Source: Haliotis asinina
Taxonomy: Eukaryota; Mollusca; Gastropoda; Lepetellida; Haliotidae
Length of the DNA stretch: 64,000 bases
NCBI RefSeq assembly: GCF_037392515.1
Contig: NC_090281.1
Location: 42,322,645 to 42,386,644 of the forward strand
Reading direction: 5' to 3'
Part shown: one piece after another, positions 1 through 11,831 of the stretch
Numbering within the stretch: the first letter of the stretch is position 1
Layout of the letters: every line of letters starts with the position of its first letter
The notes under the pieces: model-generated
The model's database searches: none
What the model was told of the DNA's origin: nothing
The model's input: only the letters and a program-made list of their open reading frames with translations
Program-made: the position numbers and the translations under genes

Positions 1-106
1 GTCTTCTCTCAAAGCAACTCTACAGACATAACAGAATGTTGTGTATAAATTGTACAAAGCAAAGGTAAAGTGTTTGATAATGTGGTACTGCTGTCTGTTT
101 TACCAG

Positions 107-1751
107 CATTACTGTCATGTTGTCCTGCCTGTGTGGATGTCCAATACCTCTGATCCAGACAAACTTGGAGTGGCTCAGTACTGTGTGCCAGCCATCATCT
201 ACATTGCACAGGACCAGTGGGTGGACAGAGGTAGGTACTGACTGTCATCTGTGAAGGACAGAACCATCTACATAGCACAGGACAGTACTGCTTCCTCAGA
301 ACCTGCATGAGAGGTGTCTTAAATGTTTGGCTGAAGAAGTTCATCATGAGATACAGTAATGTGGATCTGTGATGTAGTTATGTGAGATACAGTAATGTGG
401 ATATATGGTGTAGTTGTGTGAGATACAGTAATGTGGATGTGTGGTGTAGCTGTGTAAGGTACAAGTAATGTGGATATGTGGTGTAGTTGTGTTGGATACA
501 GTAATGTGGATGTGTTGTGTAGTTGTGTGAGATACAGTAATGTGGATGTGTGGTGTAGCTGTGTAAGGTACAAGTAATGTGGATATGTGGTGTAGTTGTG
601 TTGGATACAGTAATGTGGATGTGTTGTGTAGTTGTGTGAGATACAGTAATGTGGACGTGTTGTGTAGCTGTGTAAGATACAAGTAATGTGGATCTGTGAT
701 GTAGTTATGTGAGATACAATAATGTGGATGTATGATGTAGTTATGTGAGATACAATAATGTGGATGTATGGTGTAGTTGTGTGGGATACAGTAATGTGGA
801 TGTGTTGTGTAGTTGTGTGAGATACAGTAATGTGGATATGTGGTGTAGTTGTGTGGGATACAGTAATGTGGATGTGTTGTGTAGTTGTGTGAGATACAGT
901 AATGTGGATGTATGGTGTAGTCGTGTGAGATACAGTATTGTGGATCTGTGATGTATAGTTATGTGAGATACAGTTATGTGGATGTATGGTGTAGTTGTGT
1001 GAGATACAGTAATGTGGATCTGTGATGTATAGTTGTGTGGGATACAGTAATGTGGATGTGTTGTGTAGTTGTGTGAGATACAGTAATGTGGATGTGTGGT
1101 CTAGCTGTGTAAGATACAAGTAATGTGGATATGTGGTGTAGTTGTGTGGGACACAGTAATGTGGATGTGTGGTGTAGTGGTGTGAGATACAGTAATGTGG
1201 GTGTGTTGTGTGGGATACAGTAATGTGGATGTATGGTGTAGTGGTGTGAGATACAGTAATCTGGATGTGTTGTGTGGTTGTGTGGGATACAGTAATGTGG
1301 ATGTGTTATGTAGTTGTGTGAGATACAGTAATGTGGATGTGTGGTCTAGCTGTGTAAGATACAAGTAATGTGGATATGTGGTGTAGTTGTGTGGGACACA
1401 GTAATGTGGATGTGTGGTGTAGTGGTGTGAGATACAGTAATGTGGGTGTGTTGTGTGGGATACAGTAATGTGGATGTATGGTGTAGTGGTGTGAGATACA
1501 GTAATGTGGATGTGTTGTGTGGTTGTGTGGGATACAGTAATGTGGATGTGTTATGTAGTTGTGTGAGATACAGTAATGTGGATGTGTGTTGTAGTTGTGT
1601 TGTATGCAATGTTACAGATACTGGACTATCTACTGAGTACAGCATCTCCCAGTGCAGGAGGAGTGCAGATCTGCTCACACCAGCATACAGAGGTCACCTG
1701 ACCAAGCTGGCTTCTGTGTCAGGCCCAGCACCCCAGCCAACAACAGCGTAG
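107..1751 (+). CDS. 3' end of an unidentified multi-exon gene (last two coding exons)
   Basis: Two exons are supported: 107-230, after the acceptor TCTGTTTTACCAG and before the donor GTAGGT, and 1618-1751, after TGTTACAG and ending in TAG at 1749-1751. The first ends with one extra base and the second supplies two, so they join in frame and give about 86 C-terminal residues, ending in Pro/Ala/Thr-rich sequence. Recognisable stretches are LGVAQYCVPAIIYIAQDQW and then LSTEYSISQCRRSADLL. I do not recognise the protein. There is a weak by-eye resemblance to the tail of AP-5 zeta (AP5Z1): a VAQ[FY] motif followed about 20 residues later by RD. I would not rely on it. A second frame is also open across both exons, ending in TGA in exon 2, and is the main alternative. 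The intron is filled by a minisatellite. The gene starts outside the window. Confidence 0.5.
348..1602. repeat. 36-bp minisatellite, about 35 copies, intronic
   Basis: The unit is GATACAGTAATGTGGATGTG followed by TGGTGTAGTTGTGTGA, 36 bp with some 37-bp and shorter variants. Because 36 is a multiple of three, long stop-free frames appear on both strands; these are artefacts of the repeat, not genes. Higher-order structure is visible: a block near 1100 recurs about 245 bp later, and a block near 440 recurs about 110 bp later. The array ends only about 15 bp before the splice acceptor of the next exon. Confidence 0.95.
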
Positions 1752-2218
1752 CCTGACCACATCTCCAGCAGGACACTCAAGATCCACCACTGTACCCACT
1801 GACTTTGTGTCCAGGTTATTCTACCTTTGACACCATGACACAGCATTTGTCATGTACTGAAGGCAGAATGAGAAACATATTATTCAGTATTGAAAGCTAT
1901 TTTGCTAATATTATAAAAGGTTGCTATATACAAAACTGCTCAACATTGTTTTTAATCCTGGAATGTTTTCAGGCAAAACTGTATTTCATGACATACCTTA
2001 GTTATGTAAAGTAAATGTTGTTAAAAACTCTGTCTTTGTGACTAATATAAGCAATTATTTAAATTGTTTGTCAGTCGATCTTATTTAAAAACGTACATGG
2101 TGTTGTGTTTTCAACCATTTGTTAGTTGTGGTTATGATTTTCAATATTGTTGAGCTTGTTGTTTTTATAATGTATAGTTACTACTGACAAGAAAGCTGGT
2201 GAATATTTAACTTATTTT

Positions 2219-2224
2219 AATAAA
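2219..2224 (+). terminator. candidate polyadenylation signal of the left-edge gene
   Basis: AATAAA in an A-rich context, about 470 bp after the TAG at 1749-1751. Later AATAAA copies (4397, 5821) could serve instead. Confidence 0.4.
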
Positions 2225-3179
2225 AAAAATTGATTCTAATTTGGCAAATATTTATAACTGTACAATTGCTGTAAGAGGCTTTTAATACTGTTTTGTTTTT
2301 AAGTAATTACACAGACCAGGTGACAACTATGTGTATTTGGTACTGTGAACACTTGTGAATTTTTTGTATATATACTCATACTTACATTGGTATTACCTCT
2401 GTCTCACACTGACATTTGTTAACATATTTTGTAAATTTGCCATGTATTTTTATGTGTGTAAACTGCAATGAAATTGCACAATGCTGTGATAGATATACTG
2501 CTGTACTTGATAGAAAGTCAGTCATCTGCAGGCTTCACAAACACTTGCTGGTAAGGATGGAGACCAAATTCATTAGACTCGCCAAAGTAGTGTAAAGTGG
2601 CATGTAAGTCGACATAATTGAAGCATATTACATAGCTAGTGTTTTTATTACTTAGTTAAAGTTAATTTTTTTATATTTGTTAGACTTGCATACAGTGGTT
2701 AGAGGCTAAAGTGATGGCTTGAATCCTGCATGAAGCAGAGGTTATAAGTCCCCATGATCCCTAGGAAGATAGTCTTGCTTTTGGTGCTGGTGATTTATAG
2801 CCTAGTTTCAAATTATACTAAATTATAGTGAGAGGAATTAATATTTTTAATATAGAATCTAATATACTTAAACAGGGAGACTGAACATACATTTTTTGCG
2901 TTTCCATTAAATTGCTGGTAGTGCTCTTTTCTGGAGCAGAATTTTAAAACCTTTCAATACTCTCCTTCCGCTTTGCTAAATACATGCCACAACATATTCA
3001 TGAAGTGTATTATGCCATTGAAAGGGATACTGATGACATTTTTCTTCTTAGTTTAACAGAAAGTAGGAGTCCATTGGTAAGTGTAATATTGCCACTGAAA
3101 CCAAACAGTGTACAGTGTACAATAGATCCTTAACTATCATGTCCCAGTGTGAACTAGTTTTTAGAATGTTTTAAGATAG

Positions 3180-3293
3180 TGGGGGTTAGATTCCCCACAT
3201 GGGTACAATGAATGAAGTCCATTTCTGGTGTCCACCTCTGTGATATTGCTGGAATATTGCTAAAAGTGGCCTAAATCCAAACTCAATCACCCA
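3180..3293 (+). mobile_element. SINE type A, 5'-truncated
   Basis: It begins in the B-box area (GGGTTAGATTCCCC), continues with CCATTTCTGGTGTCC and TGATATTGCTGGAATATTGC, and ends in AAACTCAATCACCC. The same body recurs at 10.7, 27.4, 29.2, 38.3, 45.6 and 53.4 kb. Confidence 0.75.
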
Positions 3294-5914
3294 TAGAACA
3301 TATACATGCTTTTTATTAAATATGAAATTTCTTTGGAAAAATTAATACTAATCTTGGCCAAAATTGTTGAAATTGTCATATCAATTTGATGTGCTGGTCC
3401 ATGTAAATCCATCTTTACATGATAGTTCAACTACAAAATATTTGTTACTTCTTGATCTTTTCAATGTCATGATCTTGTTTCTTTGGTTTGAAATTTCCAC
3501 CATGTCTGTGTTTTGGCTGCATCCAGAATACTGTATGATCAGTTGATGTAACAGATCCACAACATATGAGATAGGTGTATCACTAAGCACTCTAGATAAG
3601 TGCCTTGGATCATATTGCATTGCATGGTGATTTTAAGCTATTAACACATTTCACATACATCATCTCATCAGTAATGTAAGTAGTATTGAACTTCTTGTAG
3701 TATTAGCACAAACTTGTCTCATCTGTGCACTAAGTGCAAGGTGATATTAAATGTAGTGTAGAATACTTACCTCTGGTGATAGTGATAGTGGTAGGAATAC
3801 AGTAACCTTGACCTTGTCACCAACCCTGTCAGTTTTGCAATATCTGTCTGCCAGTTTCTTCTCATCTCCACAATTTCAGGGTACTATGTTTGATGTTGTA
3901 CATAGTTTAAACAGTTATGTATTTTGTGGTGATGTCTGGAATGTATCATACTGCTTGTTGTACAGATAGTAGCACAGGGCAAGCATGTGATCCAAGTGGG
4001 GACAAATCTGTTTACAATTTGGGTAGCAGAAAATATTTGATGCTTTACATGTCTTCACAAGTACTGTTTCAAGACCGTCCAAAACATATATTACACCAAA
4101 GACAGTGCATGTTTTTATAACCATATTTACAAGGATTCACTTAACTTAAGTTATATGTAGAATATAGTCATCATATTTTCTTAAAGTGGCCCTTAGTAGT
4201 TGTCAATATAACAATCAGAAAAACATTTAGATCTCACAATTGCTGGATAAAAGAAATGGGTAAACTTTGACACATGAACAGTATTGATTTGTGTTATTAC
4301 ATTGTATGTTTTACCTGTTTTTGTAACTGTGCATCTTAATGTGTCACGAATTGACTGCTTCATTATGTGTAGGACCAGTCAAATACATATGACAGCAATA
4401 AAACACTGAAGAGATACACTGATTCCAGCATTCATGTGGAAGAACAAGTTCAGTCTTAACAACTGCTGTCATAACATATAACATCTGGGGCTGAAATGGT
4501 ACCCTCCTACCACAGTACAGTACATATTGCAGGACAAGTTTTTCAGTTCTGTATAAAATATATGAGAATAATTTAGAAAATTTACAACAAGACTCACAAC
4601 TTACATTATTTATAAAGGTAGGACAAAAAAAGTCTTATTTATGTTATTTTAAATGAACAAACTGTCATTTTACAATGAGATAAAAATGATGGTACAAAAC
4701 TGAAAAAAATACAGAATTTGGGGATGGCATTATGGTATACAAAGACAAAATCCTGGCGCTTTCACTCATTCGATATCAAATCATTAAAAAATAACTCATT
4801 TAAGAAAAATAGTATTACATGGAAGGTCATTTAGTATCCTCTATATACCATTTCAAACCTAATAACAGTTGTATGTTGAGCATGAAGTAAACATTTTGTA
4901 GCTTTTAAACATACCTATTATTGCTGACAGCCTCTTGTCCATGTTAGTTTGAAAACAAACTTTTGTAGTGTTGTATGTTGTGTGGTGAATGTATCACACA
5001 TATAGTTTGTGCCATATTTCCTGTTACATGGTGTTTTAAGCCCGTATTAGAGGACATTGGTTGGGGATGTTCTGCTGTGTCCTTTGTGAATTCAAACAGC
5101 ATTATGGATGAAGCTCTATTTTAATTAGGGTGTGTCAGTTCTTTAGTACAGGGTAAAGAGTATACTATACAAATACTCCAGTGACGCTTTGCAACATAGC
5201 AACAGACTGAAGGTGAAAATGTATTTACACTGCTCATAACGAAACATGTGACAGATAGTGTATACTGGTCCCTGAAGGGTACTGATGGAGTCTGTGTTTG
5301 TTGTTTTAGAAACTTTTTAATGTGTAACTTTGCTTAGAAATCGTTTCAGTTGATCATGAGAATGACGTGCAGAACACAAACTGAAAAAGATGTGTAGTAA
5401 AGAAAGAAAGAATTTTCAGTTTCGCTAAATAGACAATTTATTAGTTTTTGTGCTTAAACAGATCTAAAAGGTTTTAGAATTAGAATTGTTGTATTGAATA
5501 ATGGTTGCTACAAGTAAAGAAGGAAAACGTTGTACCAAGTATGACCAAAACATTGACCCGGATTGTGAAGACATTAATTTGGCCAGTTGTTAGGTAGATA
5601 TGGAGCATACCAGCGTAAGTGTTGTGTTGGGAAACTACAAAGATGTATGTAGATCTTACATTTTTTAAAAAGTTAAGATTAAATAAGACTTAATGTATTC
5701 AAACACCAAGCTGTGAAATATCAAATTTGTGTTGTCATCCTATTCTGGGTGACTTTCTCACTGAATATATGAATAGAAACAAGCTATATTTTATTTATGA
5801 TTTATTTTTGCTTTATAGCAAATAAAACTTGAAAGAAATCACTTAATGTTGTTTTTGTTTGTCATGTGGTATAAGATGTTGAGCAAAGAAATGTACATGT
5901 GAAGATGCTACCAG

Positions 5915-6199
5915 CTACATTCAGGACATGGCAACTGTGTGCACTTTGCACATGACAACTGTCAGCATTCAGCACATGACAACTGTCTACATCTTGCACA
6001 TCGCAACTGTGTGCATTCACCATTTGGCAGCTATTTACATCTTGCACATGGCAACTGCCTGCATCTTGCACATGGCAATTGTTTGCATTCAGCACATGAC
6101 AACTGTTTACATCTTGCACATGGCAACTGTCTACATCTTGCATACTAGTATATGCATTCAGTAAATGGCAACTGTCTCCATTCAATACATGGCAACTGT
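5915..6199. repeat. 24-bp minisatellite, about 12 copies
   Basis: The consensus unit is roughly CTACATCTTGCACATGGCAA plus CTGT. Units vary by several bases, and one near 6140 has shifted boundaries. The 24-bp period keeps several frames open on both strands; the - strand reads as SCHVQDVN-like octapeptides. No signal peptide or splice context supports translation. Confidence 0.9.
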
Positions 6200-8222
6200 G
6201 TGAATGATGACTATTCCAAAACATTTTTGCAAAGAGGTTTGAAGGACTGTCGATCTCTATTTTAAGTGAAGTGAATGCAGTCCAGATGGAAGTAGTTCAA
6301 AGTGGTGAGATAAAACATGGGTACTATTAATACTAATTATAGTTGCATTCTTGACAATCTGGCGCTCATAAATGAAGGGAATATACTCGAAAGACACTCC
6401 AGTAATTTTGCTGCCAGTTTTGATAATTTTGGGGGTAGGTGGGTGGGAGGGGGTGTGGTTGTTTTGTTTTTGTAGCGAGCAGACAGATCCTCATACCAAC
6501 GTAAGAAATAGCAGGTCACCACACTGTGTATAAAGGGTTGACGAATAGAACGGTCACTATGGTTTCGTCTATAGAAAAGTTGGTTTTGAGAGGCGAAGGA
6601 AATAAAGTCTGTGGGTCTTTTTCGTAAGTATGATCGATGTGTTTTGAAAACGAAAGTTTTGAATGCATTGTTTGTCAAACCTCCCAGTGTTTGCTCTTGG
6701 TGTATATGATTGTTCGGCATGTACGCTGTACACTGTTCTCCAGTATCATGTCCACGGGATAATGTGTACAATTGGTCATATGGCTTTCTCTGCAAATAAA
6801 CAATCTTGAGTCTTTGATTATTGTACAAGTATATTTGCTGATATTTGCTGATTGCTTTATTCTCAGATCACGTTTGGAGACAAATTTTCATTTTCGATAT
6901 CTAAGGTATATATGCGTTGCGATTTATGACTATTAAAGCTGGGGATATGATGTTTACAGATCCGAAGTGACAGTCATTTTGAAAGCCTCATAATTATACC
7001 CTTTGTTCAGCTTGTCCGATATGTATTTTTGTGACCTAGCGATATCATGTACATCTTGCCACACAATTATTTTAAATTTTGTTTAGCATAGTGATACTTT
7101 GTACATGTTCAACCTCAGACATTCCACAGTCTACGTCTGTGTACATAATGCACGCTCAATGTGATAATCCCGATTGGTAGAATACCTACCCAGTAACCTC
7201 AGCGTGTCCCAGGAATGCTATCTAATCAGTATCCTCGTGAATTTAGTGCCCCCAAAGTGGTGTTATACATGATATTAATCAATGATTTTTGTTTTGGCTT
7301 GTCTCGATTATTCACAAGTCGCTTTGGTATGGATATTTAAAAGTAATTTTGTTCTTCAGCCTAAACCCAATAATACCCCAGCTAAAGGTGTCTTATGTTG
7401 TGATCAATACTGATTGCTGGCAAAACAGCAGCCCGCGCGGAATCAAAGGAGTGCCCTCCAGCCCTTTACGCAGAATTTCTGCATACCGCGATTCTGCAAT
7501 CTATTGCTTGAGTTTTACTGTTTGCGTATTATCCTTGATTTACTTAAAGGAATCTCTTAAGAAATACTAGAAGTGTGTCTATAGCAAACTCAAAGGCAGA
7601 GCTAATTGTAAATGCTCTAACGGTTGTTTGCTATACGCATCTCGTGGCCAGGGCCAAAGACCGCTGCCATATCTCCGTCGTTAAAGGCACTATTTCATAT
7701 GACTCTTCTCCAAAAGTAAAACTAAAAATAATGCATTTTTCTCAATAATACTAACGATCAGCACTCAGGGAATCAACCATATACGTTATACCAAAAGAGA
7801 TTTCGTATTCAGATTACAACATTGAACGGAAAAGTTCGAATAAATAAATGCAATAATGCATTAAATCGGCTATCGCCTCTACCGGTTGAACAACATATCA
7901 AGTGACCCCTGTAGAGTTATATCCCTCTTTATAAAATATCTTGTAATTCCTTTAAGGAGACATAACTCCGACGACACCGAGTGCGACAGTTCTCCGTGTA
8001 CTGAGCAAATGTTTACGTTCCATATATGGAAAGTTGAAAGCTGTTAGCGTTGAAGTTTAAGTTATTGATTTCAGGTAAGTCATACGGGATAGTAAATCTT
8101 TCACTGCAAGAAAAGGAAGCTTGAGTGATTGCCTATGTCCCAATATAAATAATATAGGCCAAATTATCATCAACTATGTACAAAATTGTGCCTTTAAAAC
8201 GTAGAGTACTGCATTTATAGAC

Positions 8223-8730
8223 TAGAGGTGACCCTTGCAGAGTTGTAGTCAAATGGGCCAAAGTCAAAAGGGCCCTAGACTTAAATCAAAAGATTACTGA
8301 CTAGTGTCTGACATCCATTACTCTGTTTAAACGTCTTGTAGTCAGTACAGAAACAGATGCATGGGTGACTGTACTCGTAACATAAGCACTTAACCACTAC
8401 TGTTAATCCTGTTTAGGTTACTGACAATAATTGTAATCATTACACAAACAGTTCTAAATGTATAAAGTAAACACTTACCCACTCTGACATGTTTAAGTAA
8501 ACAATACTGAGACAGTCCGATATGTTTAGGGTGTTTACGATTTTAACTACTGCAAAAACGTGTAACAAATTTCTTTCTATCTTACTGTTTTCTAAATGTT
8601 TTGTCCTTTGGTTTAAGTCTATGGCCCTTTTGACTTTCCGTTGGCCTTTATGGCTTTCCTTTGAACCTTTTGACTTTTTGAATTTTGGCCCTTTTGTCCT
8701 TTGGCCCTTTCGACCAGCTCCCCAATAGTC
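8223..8730. repeat. imperfect foldback repeat rich in AAAGGGCC motifs
   Basis: GGGCCAAAGTCAAAAGGGCC followed by CTAGACTTAAA near 8257 is mirrored near 8605 by TTTAAGTCTATGGCCCTTTT plus GACTTTCC. Several degraded GGCCCTTTTG copies follow up to about 8710. It may be a degenerate MITE or simply an inverted low-complexity repeat; no target-site duplication was found. Confidence 0.45.
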
Positions 8731-9212
8731 AAGAATCTTCACCTTACAGGTGACGTGTTGATATCCGGACAAATCACTGGATATGATTGTTGTGAACCTG
8801 GATAGGGAGGGGGATGCAGTGTGGATAGCAGCACACTGATCGTGGTTTCTGTCTCTAGCTGAACTCGCTTGTCGTGTTCATCGCCTTGCATTTACACGGA
8901 TCCTAATATCAGAAACATACTTGGAGTATTTCTCAGGGCATACTGACCGTTCTATTTGCGATGTAATAAGACCTTCACGTGTACTTCGGCAAGGTACTAT
9001 GTGATACTTTACCGAGTCGTCAGTGGCTTGAGGTGCAAGTTGAGGTTTCTGCCACATCGTTATTCTCAATCGAACGGTTAATAAAATCTTTCACGCGTGC
9101 CCCTTTAATGTAAACACTCGTCCTACCGTGCTTACAGTAATTGTTCCACAGCCGTGCGTGCGATAGTTTCTTTACCCTGATGGGTGTTTTCTGGCAAAAC
9201 GTCCAATTTGTA

Positions 9213-9254
9213 GAAAGAGAGAGAGAGATAGAGAAATAGAGAGAGAGAGAGAGG
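9213..9254. repeat. (GA)n microsatellite
   Basis: Interrupted GA dinucleotide run. Confidence 0.9.
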
Positions 9255-10689
9255 TGGTATGATGTGAAACTCTGGTTGTAACACGTCCTCCGCAAGTTGT
9301 GCTTGTCCTTAGATAGGGGCAAGGTTGGTTCGGATACAGCGCTCGGTGTATGCGGTTCGATTGTTCGTGGTTGTTCGCGGGTTGACTTGACTGGGGTGGA
9401 AACGTGCCTAGTGCGGCATAAAACAATATGAAGTTCAAAGAGGCAAAGAATTGCCATTCTAGTTTTATTTGTAAACAGCTGTAACAGGTTGAATTTTCCA
9501 AATACGTCACGGCACTTTGCGAAACCTTAAGTTAGTGCCTACTTCGCGAGACCTTAGTGATCCCGGTGCCAGAACTGGATCTCTGATATACGTTTGTCTC
9601 AGGATATCTGGTAAATGGGGGTAAGCTGGATCCAGTCTTGCTTATGGTTAGACTGCGGGCACAAACGAAGCCGGCAACTAGCTTAGTGCCGGGAGTCGTG
9701 CCTCACGAGACATACAGGCCCTATACGGGAGCTAGATTTACTAATTTTATATGTTTCAGCCTAAGATCCCTAGAATAATACGGAAATAATTTTCGGTCTA
9801 CCTTTTCATGTGCTTTCAGTTGCCGTCTATCTTAGCACCTTGGCATGTCTGGAATATATTTTCACAGTTAACATCAACGAAGGGAAACCGCGAAAGCATG
9901 GTATTTGATAGCATTTTCTGAAGTTCGGAACAGTTTTAATGGTGTTTGGCAGGTAACTGGAAAATTTGCTTATATAACGTAAACTATAAAATATGAATAT
10001 GGACGGAACAATTCGCAATGAGCGTACATGTGGATCGACGGGCACCACCTCAAGTACCACGTTGTTGTTTTTCAGTGACTATAGCACTTGGAGAAGGAGA
10101 GGTTACATCCCGGGTACCTATACACAAGTTTACATGCCACACCAAAACAATTAGTTTTAAAGCTTTCATAAATACGATTTTATTATTAACTACTGGTTCA
10201 TGTTCAACCAACAAAGACTATGTGTTATTTCATGCGAGTTCAGTTTCAACATAAAGACACTTTTAAAATATCACCGTGTTTATTGTAAACAGTATCACGC
10301 CTTTTGCGCTCTGGCGAGAAAATGCTTTTGCTATGAAAACAAACGCAGAATGGCAGAAAAAAACAAGCTAACGGTGATTACAGTATGGAGAATTTCAGAT
10401 TAACTTCCAACGTCTGCAGGCACCAGCATGAAGCACCATGCTGTTCTATAGCCCGTTTGTCGCGCGATTACCCGTTAGTGTGCTTGCAGCAGATCTAGAA
10501 TAGTTTTGTTCGCCCAACTACTTTCCTTGTCCATTTACAACAGAAACAAACAATCTTGTGCGAAATACATTTCCAATCAAAGTCCTAAGGATTGGCATCA
10601 TCGTTTTGTTTAGATGATAGTTGTTCAATGCCTTGGTGAAAAAACCTTTTGAGTCGCCTGACCTGTGTTATACTGTCTGAGATAATGAA

Positions 10690-10841
10690 TGAGCGAGTAT
10701 GGTTCTATGGCGCTTTTAGCAATATTCCAGCAGTATCGAGTACACCAGAAATGGGCTTCACACTCTGTACCCATGTGGGGAATCAAACCCGGGTCTTTGG
10801 CGTGACACTCGAATGCTATAACCACTAGGCTACCCCATCGC
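10690..10841 (-). mobile_element. SINE type A, near full length with tRNA-like head
   Basis: On the - strand it starts GCGATGGGGTAGCCTAGTGG, with an A-box-like TAGCCTAGTGGTTATAGC, then a B-box-like GGGTTTGATTCCCC. The body follows (CCCATTTCTGGTGTAC, GCTGGAATATTGCTAAAAGC), then a short CTCATTCATT tail. The head resembles an RNA polymerase III promoter of tRNA origin. This is the most complete type A copy in the window. Confidence 0.8.
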
Positions 10842-11412
10842 ATTCGGCTGAGTCTATGTGTGAATTCAACAAGCGACCAATGTGTAGTCAGTATCGTTGA
10901 AATTCATCGCTAAGACAGACAACTATTAATTCCTAATATCTTGACATTATAAATATGCCCGAGATTACTATTCATCGGAAGATAGGAAGGCGTGTGTAAT
11001 TTCCGACTGAGTAATAATTTCACCAGTGATTACTTCCAGAAAACATCGCACAACAGTGGTGTCTGAAAGACTGTTCAAGAGTCACGTTGCCATACTGCAC
11101 CGAAACAGCGGAAAGAGACTGTTTTCAAATTTCCTTATTACAATAATGCTATTAGTAGCTTGAATCAATGATGTGCACGGAAACCAGTGTTTCGTGGATG
11201 TATGCCATCATTTCTACACTTAAAATGTGACAACGCCTTGTTATTTCCGCATGTGTGCAATGTGAGTTATTTTGCCCGACACTCTGCGTTACTGGTTTCT
11301 TGATGTCGTCCACACACACAATGCACTGGGCACGACACCATCAGCGGCTGACTCTATGTAACACTGGGGTTCTGATAACGATTCATAGTACTACGGGAGA
11401 TCGTCAAATGCC
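10842..11412. other. spacer, nothing recognised
   Basis: No coding, repeat or RNA feature could be supported. Confidence 0.5.
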
Positions 11413-11418
11413 TTTATT
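11413..11418 (-). terminator. candidate polyadenylation signal of the neuropeptide gene
   Basis: TTTATT on the + strand is AATAAA on the - strand, about 415 bp after the TGA stop of the precursor gene. Confidence 0.45.
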
Positions 11419-11831
11419 GACATACAAAGACACAAAATAAGTAACAACAGAACAAAAAGACTTCCAGGATCACAACAGAGATTATACTGTCTAATGTCAA
11501 ATCAGTGAATGGACCCTGTTCATATCTGTATGGAAACTCAGCGTAACCCCCTACGAGTTACTTTCTTAATAGTTCACTTCACTAACATCCATTGTTACTT
11601 TATAGAACGTACACGTTTGTGATTGCATTCTCTTTGTATAACAAGTCACTGTTATGTTGACATTTGAAACGTTGATGACAAGCAGGACGTCCCGAAGACT
11701 CTCCACTGTTGGTATGAGGCAATGCCCAGATAAAGCACTGTCAGTATCACGTGGTACATTCAATGAACACTGTAATGAGTTTTGATGGCTCTTGTACAAG
11801 TCACTTAAGCTCTGGCTTATCTACTCGAATT

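Larger units (their letters stand above)
1752..5914. other. 3' UTR then spacer, no gene seen
   Basis: AT-rich sequence after the TAG stop. AATAAA-type signals on the + strand occur at 2219-2224, 4397-4402 and 5821-5826. The first, about 470 bp after the stop, is the likeliest end of the upstream mRNA. A truncated SINE lies at 3180-3293. Open frames here are under 80 codons and none resembles a known protein. Confidence 0.5.
6200..10689. other. spacer without a supported gene
   Basis: Contains a purine-rich inverted repeat (8223-8730) and a GA microsatellite (9213-9254). The longest open frame, 6337-6828 on the - strand (163 codons), has no recognisable domain, signal peptide or splice context. 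Nothing else is supported. Confidence 0.5.

Noticed and set aside
319-1678. Long open frames on both strands over the minisatellite (up to 266 codons)
   Set aside because: They arise from the 36-bp period, a multiple of three, have repetitive composition and lack any coding context.
1-1700. CRISPR-like regular spacing
   Set aside because: Units are contiguous with no unique spacers, and the DNA is animal nuclear; it is a minisatellite.
5862-6224. 120-codon - strand frame with SCHVQDVN repeats
   Set aside because: An artefact of the 24-bp array; no signal peptide, splice site or conserved domain.
6337-6828. 163-codon - strand open frame
   Set aside because: No recognisable domain, low-complexity Thr/Pro run, no splice or promoter support; chance cannot be excluded.
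9020-9510. Overlapping 145- and 112-codon - strand frames
   Set aside because: They cross a GA microsatellite (Ser/Leu runs) and resemble no protein.
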